Shown: positions 38,633 to 49,075 of the stretch, piece by piece | How positions within the stretch are numbered: the stretch's first letter is position 1 | Layout: every line of letters starts with the position of its first letter | Translations under genes and position numbers: made by a program | The notes under the pieces: model-generated | The model's database searches: none | Told to the model about the DNA's origin: nothing | Seen by the model: the letters and a program-made list of their open reading frames with translations, nothing else | Assembly: GCF_032854445.1 (NCBI RefSeq) | Contig: NC_088295.1 | Coordinates: 92,745,805 to 92,809,804, forward strand | DNA: 64,000 bases | Origin: Liolophura sinensis | Taxonomy: Eukaryota > Mollusca > Polyplacophora > Chitonida > Chitonidae | Direction of reading: 5' to 3'

Positions 38633-39100
38633 GAGGCATGCTCCCGGCTACTGGACCCCCATGGGCTCTGCCAGGGCCATGGCAAACCATTCCATTGACA
38701 CAAGAGACATTCGCAACACACCTGGGTGCTCTGCCTTCTGGGGCCCCCATCACAGACTCCACTCATTCTTATACCCGATTCTACTAGACCTATCTGACAC
38801 TCACTGACTACTCTCTGGATACAACATTCTCACCAACGGCAGAGCAGCTGTAAAACCCGGAAGAATATATTTTTGAAACCAAAAGTATGCAGCAGTGTAT
38901 TTAGATGGGGCGCAGCCTGAACAAGCAGCACAGTCCAGTGCTGAGAGAGCCTATTCAGCACTCTCTGCAGCGCGCCTTAGCGCCCACCTTAAACCCTGTG
39001 TTCACACTCTGCAGAGCATCCTATTACCCATCATAAACTGTGTGTTCACTAGAAATAAGAAGCTGGTAATAAAGAGAAAGGGGACTGCCCTTTGGCCATA
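38633..39100 (+). other. Probable 3' UTR of the neuropeptide gene
   Basis: It follows the stop codon. The first 175 bases keep an open frame in the +1 phase (to 38807), which may be a frameshifted continuation of the precursor. The rest is ordinary sequence ending near a polyadenylation signal. Confidence 0.5.
39068..39073 (+). terminator. Polyadenylation signal AATAAA
   Basis: A canonical hexamer 436 bases after the precursor stop codon, on the coding strand. Its position suits a 3' end near 39090. Confidence 0.5.
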
Positions 39101-39207
39101 ATATGCAAGTTTTATCAATTAAGTTTCAACATTCAGATTAAAGAGATGTTAGAAAGTACTGTAATTGTGATGCCAGTTACTGTGTCAAGGTGTGCTTGGG
39201 GTGAGCC

Positions 39208-39482
39208 TCTGGCTGAAAACTCATGAGGTGAACCTCATGTGGTGAACCTTATGTGGTGAAAACTCATGTGGTGAACCTCATGTGGTGAACCTCATGGGGT
39301 GAAAATGCATGGGGTGAACCTCATGGGGTGAAAATGCATGGGGTGAACCTCATGGGGTGAAAATGCATGGGGTGAACCTCATGGGGTGAAAATGCATGGG
39401 GTGAACCTCATGTGGTGAAAATGCATGGGGTGAACCTCATGTGGTGAAAATGCATGGGGTGAACCTCATGGGGTGAAAACTC
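39208..39482. repeat. Minisatellite, 29-bp unit, about nine copies
   Basis: The unit is GGGGTGAACCTCATGGGGTG AAAATGCAT, with GTGGTG variants at the left end. It begins just downstream of the neuropeptide gene. Confidence 0.93.
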
Positions 39483-41312
39483 CAGCAAGCAGGAGTAATG
39501 TACATACTATCAGATTTGCCCAAACACTGCAATCTGGAGGGAAGACTCAAATAAGTGAAGAAATTGATCGATCAGATGACCAACAGGCACACAGATGACT
39601 TGATTGACTTCATGTTAGCTCTCTGTTAACAAAAAATAATTGATATTTCACTAGGCGGAACACACTCAGTAAAAGGTTGTCATCAACCCTCTCACTACAG
39701 AGCTCATATAGTTCTAAGCAAAATAAAATGTGAACATCAAAAACTTATCTGATGCTGGTTAGTTCATTGATTGATTGATTGATTGATTGATTGATCGACA
39801 GCACTCTGGGGGAATTAAGAGTTACCAGGCTAGTTGGCTGATGGATTCATTGTACACTGAACCAGTTGACAGAATCCAAAGTTACCAGCCCGGACGGGTT
39901 GATTGATTGACTGTACAGTGAATCAGGTAGAGCATCCAACGATGCCAGGCTGATTGGTTGACTGAACCAGATAAAAGTTGATTCAAAAGGCAATAGCCAT
40001 CCACGTAAAACAAAATTCACAGATAAAAATGCAAGGTGATGATTTAAACAATTGTTTAATAAAGCATGTTAACACAGACACTTGTTTATGTAAAGTTTGT
40101 TCAAACATGTTAAAATGTCTCAAATTGACCAAAAAAAAATGTTTTATATCCTGTAAACAAAAAATAAAATACACTTTTAAACCAAAGCACACACATACTT
40201 CAAACTAATATTCAAAACAACACAAATGACAATCACAAATGATAACACATTAACCTCAAATTACTTTAGATCTGTGCGAGATTTCATTTACAGTAGCATA
40301 TTTGCCTGAGTACAACATCTTTGTGAGGGTTATCAAAGTAGAGTAGAGCATGTCTGCTTATGATGTACTGTTATGCTCAATTATACAATTTATTCATATA
40401 ACTGATTGGTGTTTTACACTCTACTCAAGATTCTAACATACCACCAAAAACCTTAAAACTAAAGGCAATGGTGAGCGAACTGTGCTCAAATTGATAATCT
40501 ACAAACAGTTGCCGTCCTCGTCATTAACACTGGGGCGGTTTCATTTTGCTAATCAAATAGGGGGGTTGGGTTATGCTGTCAGAAGATCTGTTTTCTTCAA
40601 ATCTGACAGCTCACTTTTTCCGAGAACAAAGGCAAAATGAATTTACATATAATTGGTCACGCAGTTACGTTTAAAGATGAACTTTTTACCATTACCAACA
40701 TCATGTGGCCAATAGGCAGTTATCCCGTGTATGAGATATTAAGAGGTGGCACCAAACAGGCATCCAGGCACATGTACTGTATCTGGATAAGCACAACATG
40801 GGCAACGTCAATGAAGAACAACGCCGCTCTTAGAGCAGTGTGTTATACTCAGCTGTTGTTTCCTCCCTGTCGACGAATGCCTCTGTGTCGACTTGTGTCC
40901 ACGCGTCTGGCTCCATAGATACCGTCACATGGTCACCAAATTCTCGCCACCACTACCATATCAGGAAGCACCTTCCATTTAAGCTTCAGCTGAATCTACA
41001 AGTTTCTCCATGAATAGATCATTCACTTCTGCCCCTTTTTTTTTAATTAGTTCAACTTCTTAAACTTCTTAGATTTCAACTCCTTAAAATCATCAATCCT
41101 CTGTCGTCGCGTAACTGTTGTGTTCCAATTTAGAGCTCGAACTGATACGCAAAAGGCGCTGGCAGGAAATGTGCATTTATTAGTCTATTTCATAATGGTA
41201 TGATAGAATGGAAAGAATAACTAGTTTGCCATGTTCCAATCACCAAGCTAATGGACAGCAGATGGGAGTTGTCCACTGTCTGGTAACTCTGTAGGCCTGC
41301 CTCCCCTCATTC
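39483..41312. other. Unannotated spacer
   Basis: It contains a (GATT)n run at about 39765-39796 and a short family A SINE end near 40400-40430 (GATTGGTGTTTTACACTCTA). No exon was found. The missing last exon of the - strand SELENOS gene could lie here, but I could not recognise it. Confidence 0.4.
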
Positions 41313-41324
41313 TCAAACAGTGGA

Positions 41325-41492
41325 TGGCTTCCTCTCCGGCCGTAAGTGGGAAGGTCTGCCAGCAACCTGCGGATGGTCGTGGGTTTCCCCCGGGCTGTGC
41401 CTGGTTTCAAGCCAACCATAATGCTGGCCGACGTCGCATAAGTGAAATATTCTTGAGTACAGCGGAAAACACCAATCAAAAAAAAAAAAAAA
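41325..41492 (+). mobile_element. SINE family A, 5'-truncated, with A-tail and 12-bp target duplication
   Basis: The body starts TGGCTTCCTCTCCGGCCGTA, runs through ACCTGCGGATGGTCGTGGGT and ends ACACCAATC plus an A-run. The flanks are perfect 12-bp repeats TCAAACAGTGGA at 41313-41324 and 41493-41504. This fixes the exact insertion ends and shows 5' truncation at insertion. Confidence 0.9.
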
Positions 41493-41579
41493 TCAAACAG
41501 TGGACAACAACTCCTGTCTGCTGAGCATTTTCTTGGTGATTTGAACATGGCAAACTATGTTTTATTTCTTAAAAAATTC

Positions 41580-41745
41580 ACTTATGCAACAGCGGCAGCA
41601 TTACAGTGGGAGGGGAAACCAAGCAAAGCCCGGGGGGAAACCCATAATCATCTGCAGGCTACTGGCACATGACGAGGAAGGAAGCCAGCATGACCTGGAC
41701 ATGAACTCACAGCCATCGTATTGGTGAAAGGTTCCTGAGTAAGAG
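41580..41745 (-). mobile_element. SINE family A copy, opposite strand, abutting a minisatellite
   Basis: On the minus strand it has the B-box-like GTTCATGTCC and the body with the complement of ATCATCTGCAGGCTACTGG. The head beyond the B-box is missing or has been replaced by the GGGATGACAACCACTCC array that starts at once. Confidence 0.75.
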
Positions 41746-43366
41746 GCAATGGGAAGACAACCACTCCACTGGGATGACAACCACTTCACCGGGATGACAA
41801 CCACTTCACCGGGATGACAACCACTTCACCAGGATGACAACCACTCCACTGGGATGACAACCACTCCACCGGGATGACAACCACTCCACCGGGATGACAA
41901 CCACTTCACCAGGATGACAACCACTCCACCGGGATGACAACCACTTCACCAGGATGACAACCACTCCACCGGGATGACAACCACTCCACCGGGATGACAA
42001 CCACTCCACCGGGATGACAACCACTTCACCGGGATGACAACTGGGATGACAACCACTCCACTGGGGTGACAACTGGGGATGACAACCACTCCACTGGGGT
42101 GACAACTGGGGATGACAACCACTCCACTGGGGTGACAACTGGGGAAGACAACCACTCCACTGGGATGACAACCACTTCACCGGGATGACAACCACTTCAC
42201 CGGGATGACAACCACTTCACCAGGATGACAACCACTCCACTGGGATGACAACCACTTCACCGGGATGACAACCACTTCACCAGGATGACAACCACTCCAC
42301 CGGGATGACAACCACTTCACCAGGATGACAACCACTCCACCGGGATGACAACCACTCCACCGGGATGACAACCACTCCACCGGGATGACAACCACTTCAC
42401 CGGGATGACAACTGGGATGACAACCACTCCACTGGGATGACAACTGGGATGACAACCACTTCATTGGGATGACTACTACTCCACTGGGATGACAACCGGG
42501 ATGACAACCACTCCACCTGGATGACAACTGGGATGACAACCACTCCACCGGGATGACAACCACTTCACTCAGATGACAACCACTCCTCCGGGATGACAAC
42601 CACTCCTCCGGGATAACAACCACTTCACCGGGATGACAACCACTCCTCCGGGATAACAACCACTTCACCAGGATGACAACTGGGATGACAACCACTCCAC
42701 TGGGATGACAACTGGGATGACAACCACTTCATTGGGATGACTACTACTCCACTGGGATGACAACCGGGATGACAACCACTCCACCTGGATGACAACTGGG
42801 ATGACAACCACTCCACCGGGATGACAACCACTTCACTCGGATGACAACCACTCCTCCGGGATGACAACCACTCCTCCGGGATAACAACCACTTCACCGGG
42901 ATGACAACCACTCCTCCGGGATAACAACCACTTCACCAGGATGACAACTGGGATGACAACCACTCCACTGGGATGACAACTGGGATGACAACCACTTCAT
43001 TGGGATGACTACTACTCCACTGGGATGACAACCGGGATGACAACCACTCCACCTGGATGACAACTGGGATGACAACCACTCCACCGGGATGACAACCACT
43101 TCACTCGGATGACAACCACTCCTCCGGGATGACAACCACTCCTCCGGGATAACAACCACTTTACCAGGATGACAACCACTCCTCCGGGATAACAACCACT
43201 TCACCAGGATGACAACTGGGAAGACAACCACTTCACTGGGGTGACAACTGGGGATGACAACCACGTCACCAGGATGACAACCACTCCACAGGGATGACAA
43301 CTGGGATGACAACCACTTCACCAGGATGACAACCACTCCACTGGGATGACAACTACTCCACCACGG
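41746..43366. repeat. Minisatellite, 20-bp unit GGGATGACAACCACTCCACC, with a 268-bp higher-order repeat
   Basis: About 80 units with variants (CACTTCACC, CACTCCTCC, an 11-base short unit GGGATGACAACT). The marker TCATTGGGATGACT occurs at 42461, 42729 and 42997, exactly 268 bp apart. A block of about 13 units was therefore duplicated twice as a whole. The array would lie in or beyond an intron of the SELENOS gene. Confidence 0.95.
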
Positions 43367-44432
43367 AGGCTGCCACCACCATGCAAACATGTCCACATAT
43401 ATTTGCAGCACATGCACCGTGCTCATTTTACATTATTGCTACCAACTGTAATTTTTGTTATCAACGCAAAAGTCACTGAAGTCATTGTGATGAGACAGGA
43501 TGTGATAAGAAAATGGAAAAACTCCCTGAGTGTTTGTTTCTGTTGGTACGTGATATGTACATGTATGCACTTTTTAATAAATACATGAAACGCATGGTTT
43601 CAGTTTCTTAAGATGGGGCACAAATAGCACAAAAAAGCTTCAGTCTCATTTTTCTTCTTCCAGCATAAATATGGCTTTAAACTGCTGTTATCCTAATACC
43701 CCAGCAGTTCATGTACCCCTTAAGCCTAAAAAGCTCTGAAAGGTCAATTTGTCTGGTAGTATCAGTGATGTACCAGCAAGCATAGTGTTACAGTGTATGG
43801 GCAGTACAGGAATAGGATGCAAATCCAGACAATATTCAAGTTTTACGGTGTACTCAGGCTACTCATGCTTTTGCTCATGACATATCACACTAAGGAGCAT
43901 TTTTTTGATCTGAATTCACCTCAAACATCAAAGACTGAAACCTGATTTAAAAAAATCAAAAAAAATCTTCACCATACGAAATCGTTAAGGCTGAAATCTG
44001 GCTCCATCTAGTTAGGCTTTCTCGCACTCTAGGGTATCTGTCCTCCCACCATGATGATGGCAGCTGTCATATAAGTCAAATATTCTTCAGTACAACTTAA
44101 AACACCAATCAAAAATAAACAAATAAGTAAAACATTTACCTAGCATGTTCAAAGTCACAAATCTTACCTGAAGAAGTAAATCTGAAGTCAAAACCCTTTA
44201 TCAAAAACCCTCTAAAACCCATTATCAGTAAACCTTAACTTAGACAGCTATGATGCGCACCAACATGGGCATGCTATCCCCCCACACCTTTCCACCCCTG
44301 ACACTAAATCTAGGTGTGCTAATAACACACACTTGGCACAATCACACCTCTAGTCTTCTGCAAAGGGGAACCTACCTGCTCAAAAATAAAAATCAACCTG
44401 TTACTCTGCATGTATCTACTATTTCTACTCAC
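43367..44432. other. Spacer left of SELENOS exon 4
   Basis: Probably intronic for the - strand gene. A family A SINE fragment lies at 44040-44125. I searched both strands for the expected Gly/Arg-rich tail exon of selenoprotein S and did not see it. Confidence 0.45.
44040..44125 (+). mobile_element. SINE family A, short 3' fragment
   Basis: It contains TCCTCCCACCATGATGATGG, ATAAGTCAAATATTCTTCAG and ACACCAATCAAAAATAAAC. It is diverged and 5'-truncated. Confidence 0.7.
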
Positions 44433-44519
44433 CGGAGGCTTGAACTTATTTCGGTATCCTTTTCCTTCTAAATGTCTATCCCAGTCATCTATTCTTTCTT
44501 TCCTCTTCTCTTCCTCTTT
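44433..44519 (-). CDS. SELENOS: Selenoprotein S homologue, coding exon 4
   Basis: This 29-codon exon starts after a TTGATTGTTAG acceptor and ends at a CCG|GTGAGT donor. It encodes KEEEKRKERIDDWDRHLE then GKGYRNKFKPP. It matches the most conserved part of selenoprotein S, an EEEKR...W(D)...(E)GK(S/G)Y(K/R) motif just before the disordered Gly-rich tail. It begins and ends in phase 0 and so joins exon 3 (phase 0 end) without a break. The next exon should carry the tail with the penultimate Sec or Cys and, if Sec, a SECIS element in the 3' UTR. It was not found in the window. Confidence 0.8.
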
Positions 44520-44970
44520 CTAACAATCAAACATGAACCAATGAGTCACAATGAGTACATGTCATACATGCATATGTACAACTATAAAGGTCAAATGGTC
44601 TGATATTGCAAATAATCATGTATCATGTAAACAAGTAAAACATATCTCACGATTACATCCAGGTTACCTCAAGGTCAGAACAAAGCAAATTATCCAATGT
44701 CTGTCATCAGTTCAATGGTCCACCACAAAACACAATGTAAACCAACACTCATGTCACCAAGCAAATGTAATAACCCATATAAAAGAATAATGCTATCAAC
44801 TAATGATACAAATCGTTTTGTTGACATTGCTTGTCATACTTTTTAGACTGCTTTATACGGTAAATGACACGCATATAATGTTTATGATATTCTCCTCTTT
44901 GGATGTTGTACAATAAGTTTTAAAACACATTCATTGAATAATTTACTGTTTGAGGAATGCTCAAAAAAGT

Positions 44971-45002
44971 GGTACGACGTTAAACCCCAAGCACTCACTC
45001 AC
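44971..45002 (+). mobile_element. SINE family B, 32-base 3' tail insertion with target duplication
   Basis: Only GGTACGACGTTAAACCCCAA plus the GCACTCACTCAC tail is present. It is flanked by perfect 10-bp repeats TCAAAAAAGT at 44961-44970 and 45003-45012. This is an extreme 5' truncation of the element seen complete at 11389. Confidence 0.8.
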
Positions 45003-45469
45003 TCAAAAAAGTACAAATCCTAAGATGAATAACAGATCAGACAAAGGGAGATCATCCAGTGAAGCCAGTCAGAACTACATGTGTAAATTACCAGAATATG
45101 GTACATACCCAAATTCCTCAACCTTTTCAACCACCCCTATGCCCAATACTTTGAAAATTTCTGACAGAACTATGAGGTGTAGAAAATAATGTGCACAGTT
45201 TTATAAAGCCTGGATCTTTAGTGACAGAAACAAAGCATTGTTGGCATCACTTTCATAATGCTTTAGAGGTGTACTTACAGTAGTCAGTTTTAATACTCTA
45301 CTCATTTACCACCAGAATTTTAGTCAACAACAGTGACCGTATGTTCTGCTAAATTCACTCTTAACACAGTTAGTTGCACTGAGAACATATTCAGCCCAGA
45401 ACACAGGAAATATGTAGTGCACAGGTACATTTCAGGACCCCAAGTTACGACCTCAAGCCCCAGAATAAA

Positions 45470-47375
45470 GCACTGTGAAGCACAAGAACAGAATCTCCTG
45501 TACATGCAACATTGCACGGAACACTGTGAAGCAAAAGAACAGAATCTCCTGTACATGCAACATTGCACGGAACACTGTGAAGCAAAAGAACGGAATCTCC
45601 TGTACATGCAACATTGCACGGAACACTGTGAAGCAAAAGAACAGAATCTCCTGTACATGCAACATTGCACGGAACACTGTGAAGCAAAAGAACAGAATCT
45701 CCTGTACATGCAACATTGCACGGAACACAGTAAAGCACAAGAACAGAATCTCCTGTACATGCAACATTGCACGGAACACTGTGAAGCAAAAGAACGGAAT
45801 CTCCTGTACATGCAACATTGCACAGAACACTGTGAAGCACAAGAACAGAATCTCCTGTACATACAACATTGCACGGAACACTGTGAAGCAAAAGAACAGA
45901 ATCTCCTGTACATGCAACATTGCACGGAACACAGTAAAGCACAAGAACAGAATCTCCTGTACATGCAACATTGCACGGAACACTGTGAAGCAAAAGAACA
46001 GAATCTCCTGTACATGCAACATTGCACGGAACACTGTGAAGCAAAAGAACAGAATCTCCTGTACATGCAACATTGCACGGAACACTGTGAAGCACAAGAA
46101 CGGAATCTCCTGTACATGCAACATTGCACGGAACACAGTGAAGCAAAAGAACGGAATCTCCTGTACATGCAACATTGCACGGAACACTGTGAAGCAAAAG
46201 AACGGAATCTCCTGTACATGCAACATTGCACGGAACACTGTGAAGCACAAAAACAGAATCTCCTGTACATGCAACATTGCACGGAACACAGTGAAGCACA
46301 AGAACGGAATCTCCTGTACATGCAACATTGCACGGAACACAGTGAAGTACAAGAACAGAATCTCCTGTACATGCAACATTGCACGGAACACAGTGAAGTA
46401 CAAGAACAGAATCTCCTGTACATGCAACATTGCACGGAACACTGTGAGGCAAAAGAACAGAATCTCCTGTACATGCAACATTGCACGGAACACTGTGAAG
46501 CAAAAGAACAGAATCTCCTGTACATACAACATTGCACGGAACACAGTGAAGTACAAGAACAGAATCTCCTGTACATGCAACATTGCACGGAACACAGTGA
46601 AGCAAAAGAACAGAATCTCCTGTACATGCAACACTGCACGGAACACTGTGAAGCAAAAGAACAGAATCTCCTGTACATGCAACATTGCACGGAACACAGT
46701 GAAGCACAAGAACAGAATCTCCTGTACATGCAACATTGCACAGAACACAGTGAAGCAAAAGAACAGAATCTCCTGTACATGCAACATTGCACGGAACACA
46801 GTGAAGCACAAGAACAGAATCTCCTGTACATGCAACATTGCACGGAACACAGTGAAGCAAAAGAACAGAATCTCCTGTACATGCAACATTGCACAGAACA
46901 CTGTGAAGCAAAAGAACAGAATCTCCTGTACATGCAACATTGCACGGAACACAGTAAAGCACAAGAACAGAATCTCCTGTACATGCAACATTGCACGGAA
47001 CACTGTGAAGCAAAAGAACGGAATCTCCTGTACATGCAACATTGCACGGAACACAGTGAAGCACAAGAACGGAATCTCCTGTACATGCAACATTGCACGG
47101 AACACTGTGAAGCAAAAGAACGGAATCTCCTGTACATGCAACATTGCACGGAACACAGTGAAGTACAAGAACAGAATCTCCTGTACATGCAACATTGCAC
47201 GGAACACTGTGAAGCAAAAGAACAGAATCTCCTGTACATGCAACATTGCACGGAACACTGTGAAGCAAAAGAACGGAATCTCCTGTACATGCAACATTGC
47301 ACGGAACACTGTGAAGCAAAAGAACAGAATCTCCTGTACATGCAACATTGCACGGAACACTGTGAAGCACAAGAA
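45470..47375. repeat. Minisatellite, 51-bp unit, about 37 copies
   Basis: The unit includes GAACAGAATCTCCTGTACAT, GCAACATTGCACGGAACAC and a TGTGAAGCAAAA or AGTGAAGCACAA end. Period is 51 bp, a multiple of three, and five long frames stay open across it (two on +, three on -, 639 to 707 codons). The variants are point changes at a few fixed places (A/G, T/A, A/C) and are shuffled among copies. No start context, domain or splice signal supports a protein. The array lies within SELENOS intron 3. Confidence 0.97.
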
Positions 47376-47932
47376 CGGAAGAAAGCTAAGACAATTACGT
47401 CATCAACACAGACTTGGCTCCCCAAGCTTATTTGATACGGCAAAACTGAGAAAGGTGAAAAAAGCCAAGACGATCACATCATCAACATAGACTTGGCTCC
47501 ACAAGCTTTATGTGATAAGGCAAGACTGAGATAGATGAAGAAAGCTAAGACAATCACGTCATCAACATAGACTCGGCTCCACAAGCTTATGTGATAAGGC
47601 AAGACTGAGATAGATGAAGAAAGCTAAGACAATCACGTCATCAACATAGACTTGGCTCCACAAGCTTATGTGATAAGGCAAGACTGAGAAAGGTGAAGAA
47701 AGCTAAGACGATCACATCATCAACATAGACTTGGCTCCACAAGCTTATGTGATAAGGCAAGACTGAGATAGGTGAAGAAAGCTAAGACAATCACGTCATC
47801 AACATAGACTTGGCTCCACAAGCTTATGTGATAAGGCAAGACTGAGAAAGGTGAAGAAAGCTAAGATGATCACGTCATCAACATAGACTTGGCTCCACAA
47901 GCTTACCTCATAAGGGAAGACTGACAAAGAAC
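47376..47932. repeat. Minisatellite, 79-bp unit, about seven copies
   Basis: The unit contains GCTAAGACAATCACGTCATC, ACATAGACTTGGCTCCACAA and GCTTATGTGATAAGGCAAGA. The spacing of CGTC at 47557 and 47636 gives 79 bp. It follows the 51-bp array without a gap. Confidence 0.95.
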
Positions 47933-48036
47933 GTTCTTATCATTCCTATGCATGCTTTTGTGGAGTTTTGGAGTTTTCCCTCACAGTTTATACCAAGTGT
48001 GATTTGCTATGACTGATACATGCATGGTTGTCTAAC

Positions 48037-48143
48037 CTTCCTCTGATGTTCTGCAAACACTCTGGCCTCAGAATCGTACTTCTCCTGTAGTCGCTGCCGT
48101 GCTGCCGCCATGGACTCCAGCCTTCTCTGTGCTGTGTTAGAAT
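48037..48143 (-). CDS. SELENOS: Selenoprotein S homologue, coding exon 3
   Basis: The exon starts after a TTTGTAG acceptor (AG complement at 48144-48145) and ends before GTTAGA. The first two bases complete an Asp codon from exon 2. It then encodes SNTAQRRLESMAAARQRLQ and EKYDSEARVFAEHQRK. This is the charged helix of selenoprotein S, where human residues read EA(L/V)AAARL(K/R)MQEEL. The region forms the cytosolic coiled coil that contacts p97/VCP in the known family. The donor GTTAGA is weaker than consensus. Confidence 0.85.
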
Positions 48144-48184
48144 CTACAAACACATTTGAATTACACGCCAGGCAAGAAAAGCTG

Positions 48185-48325
48185 AACATTTCTTATCATA
48201 TCTCTTACATTTCTCACCATATCTCTTACATATTTCATACCATCTCTCTTACATTTCTCACCATATCTCTTACATATTTAATAACATATCTCTTACATTT
48301 CTCACCATATCTCTCACATTTCCTA
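48185..48325. repeat. Minisatellite of CATATCTCTTACATTTCTCAC words
   Basis: About six irregular copies alternate CATTTCTCAC and CATATTTCATAC/CATATTTAATAA ends. Confidence 0.85.
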
Positions 48326-48429
48326 ATAGGTGTATATTTCTCCTTTATACATGTACAGTATATTCTCTAACATGGATATCTCTTACACGTCTTTTGTCCT
48401 ATTATTCACACAATATGTAACAGGGTGAA

Positions 48430-48775
48430 TATAAGTGATGCTACCTCTAGGATGATAGGAATTTCCCTTAGTTGAAACAGGGACTAAAAACCCAAGGGCT
48501 GATGGTTCACACCCCAAAAGGGGCTCCTTGTAACAATTGGCACTGCCAGCAGAGCGAGCTGGGGCAGCAATGGCACAGCCAATAATTTGAAGGTGGTTCC
48601 TGTGGTTGTTTCACTGCCCTTGTGATGGGGATATGGTGGAACATAGGCACCAGTTACATGTGCTTGCCGGCAGAGGGGAATTTCTCTTTCCTCCAGCGGT
48701 AGAAGCATGACCCCAGATTTGAAACCCAAAGGTTGATGGCTCAAACCTCAACAGGGTCACCCCAACAGGACATGA
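48430..48775 (+). repeat. Two tRNA-like modules, possible dimeric SINE
   Basis: Two related segments lie in the same orientation. The first ends GGGCTGATGGTTCACACCCC and the second ends AGGTTGATGGCTCAAACCTC. The second begins with AGCGGTAGAAGCATGACC, like a tRNA D-arm. Both are preceded by GAATTTC(C/T)CT and followed by an AGGG/GGGTCACCCC-like word. The B-box-like ends suggest tRNA ancestry. The family is not identified. Confidence 0.4.
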
Positions 48776-48940
48776 TATTGGGGTATCTAACAATGTTTAC
48801 CATATCTGAATCCTGTGCTTATGATATTATATATATAAACAAAACAAATAACTTTTTTTAATCTTCAGAAAGCTAACAACTTGGATAAAGACTTGACTAC
48901 AGATCATATGATATTTACATGGATTACCCTATAATCTTAC

Positions 48941-49075
48941 CATACTTCTTCAGGTTTTTCTCTTCCTGTTTCTCCTGAAACTGCCTGAACTTCTGCTCTA
49001 GCTTTCCCCAGAAGAAATAAATCAGTATTGCCCCAAGAAGAAGAAACCAGCCATATTGTTCCAAGACTTGAAGAA
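48941..49075 (-). CDS. SELENOS: Selenoprotein S homologue, coding exon 2 (membrane segment)
   Basis: The exon follows a TTTCAG acceptor and ends TATG|GTAAGA. After completing a Val codon it encodes LQVLEQYGWFLLLGAILIYF then FWGKLEQKFRQFQEKQEEKN and LKKY. It matches the family's single transmembrane helix with the preceding YGW motif (human LLATYGWYIVFSCILLYVV) and the start of the cytosolic helix. SELENOS anchors p97/VCP at the ER membrane and links it to Derlins and ubiquitin ligases for retrotranslocation of misfolded proteins. The entry phase (one base carried from exon 1) and exit phase (one base) fit both neighbours. Confidence 0.88.

Larger units (their letters stand above)
44520..48036 (-). 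other. SELENOS intron 3, filled with minisatellites
   Basis: The interval is bounded by the exon 3 donor (AAG|GTTAGA, a weak form) and the exon 4 acceptor. About 2.5 kb of its 3.5 kb is tandem repeat (45470-47930). A 32-base SINE tail insertion lies at 44971-45002. Confidence 0.65.
48144..48940 (-). other. SELENOS intron 2
   Basis: It is bounded by a TATG|GTAAGA donor and a TTTGTAG acceptor. It carries a small tandem repeat (48185-48325) and a pair of tRNA-like modules (48430-48775). Confidence 0.75.

Noticed and set aside
43340..43380. Glycine-rich minus-strand stretch as SELENOS tail
   Set aside because: It is the junction of the 20-bp minisatellite and reads into repeat sequence without the family tail motif.
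45320..47490. Five ORFs of 639 to 707 codons, apparently repeat proteins
   Set aside because: All arise from one 51-bp tandem unit that lacks stops in five frames. There is no domain, signal or splice support, and the array sits in an intron of the minus-strand gene.
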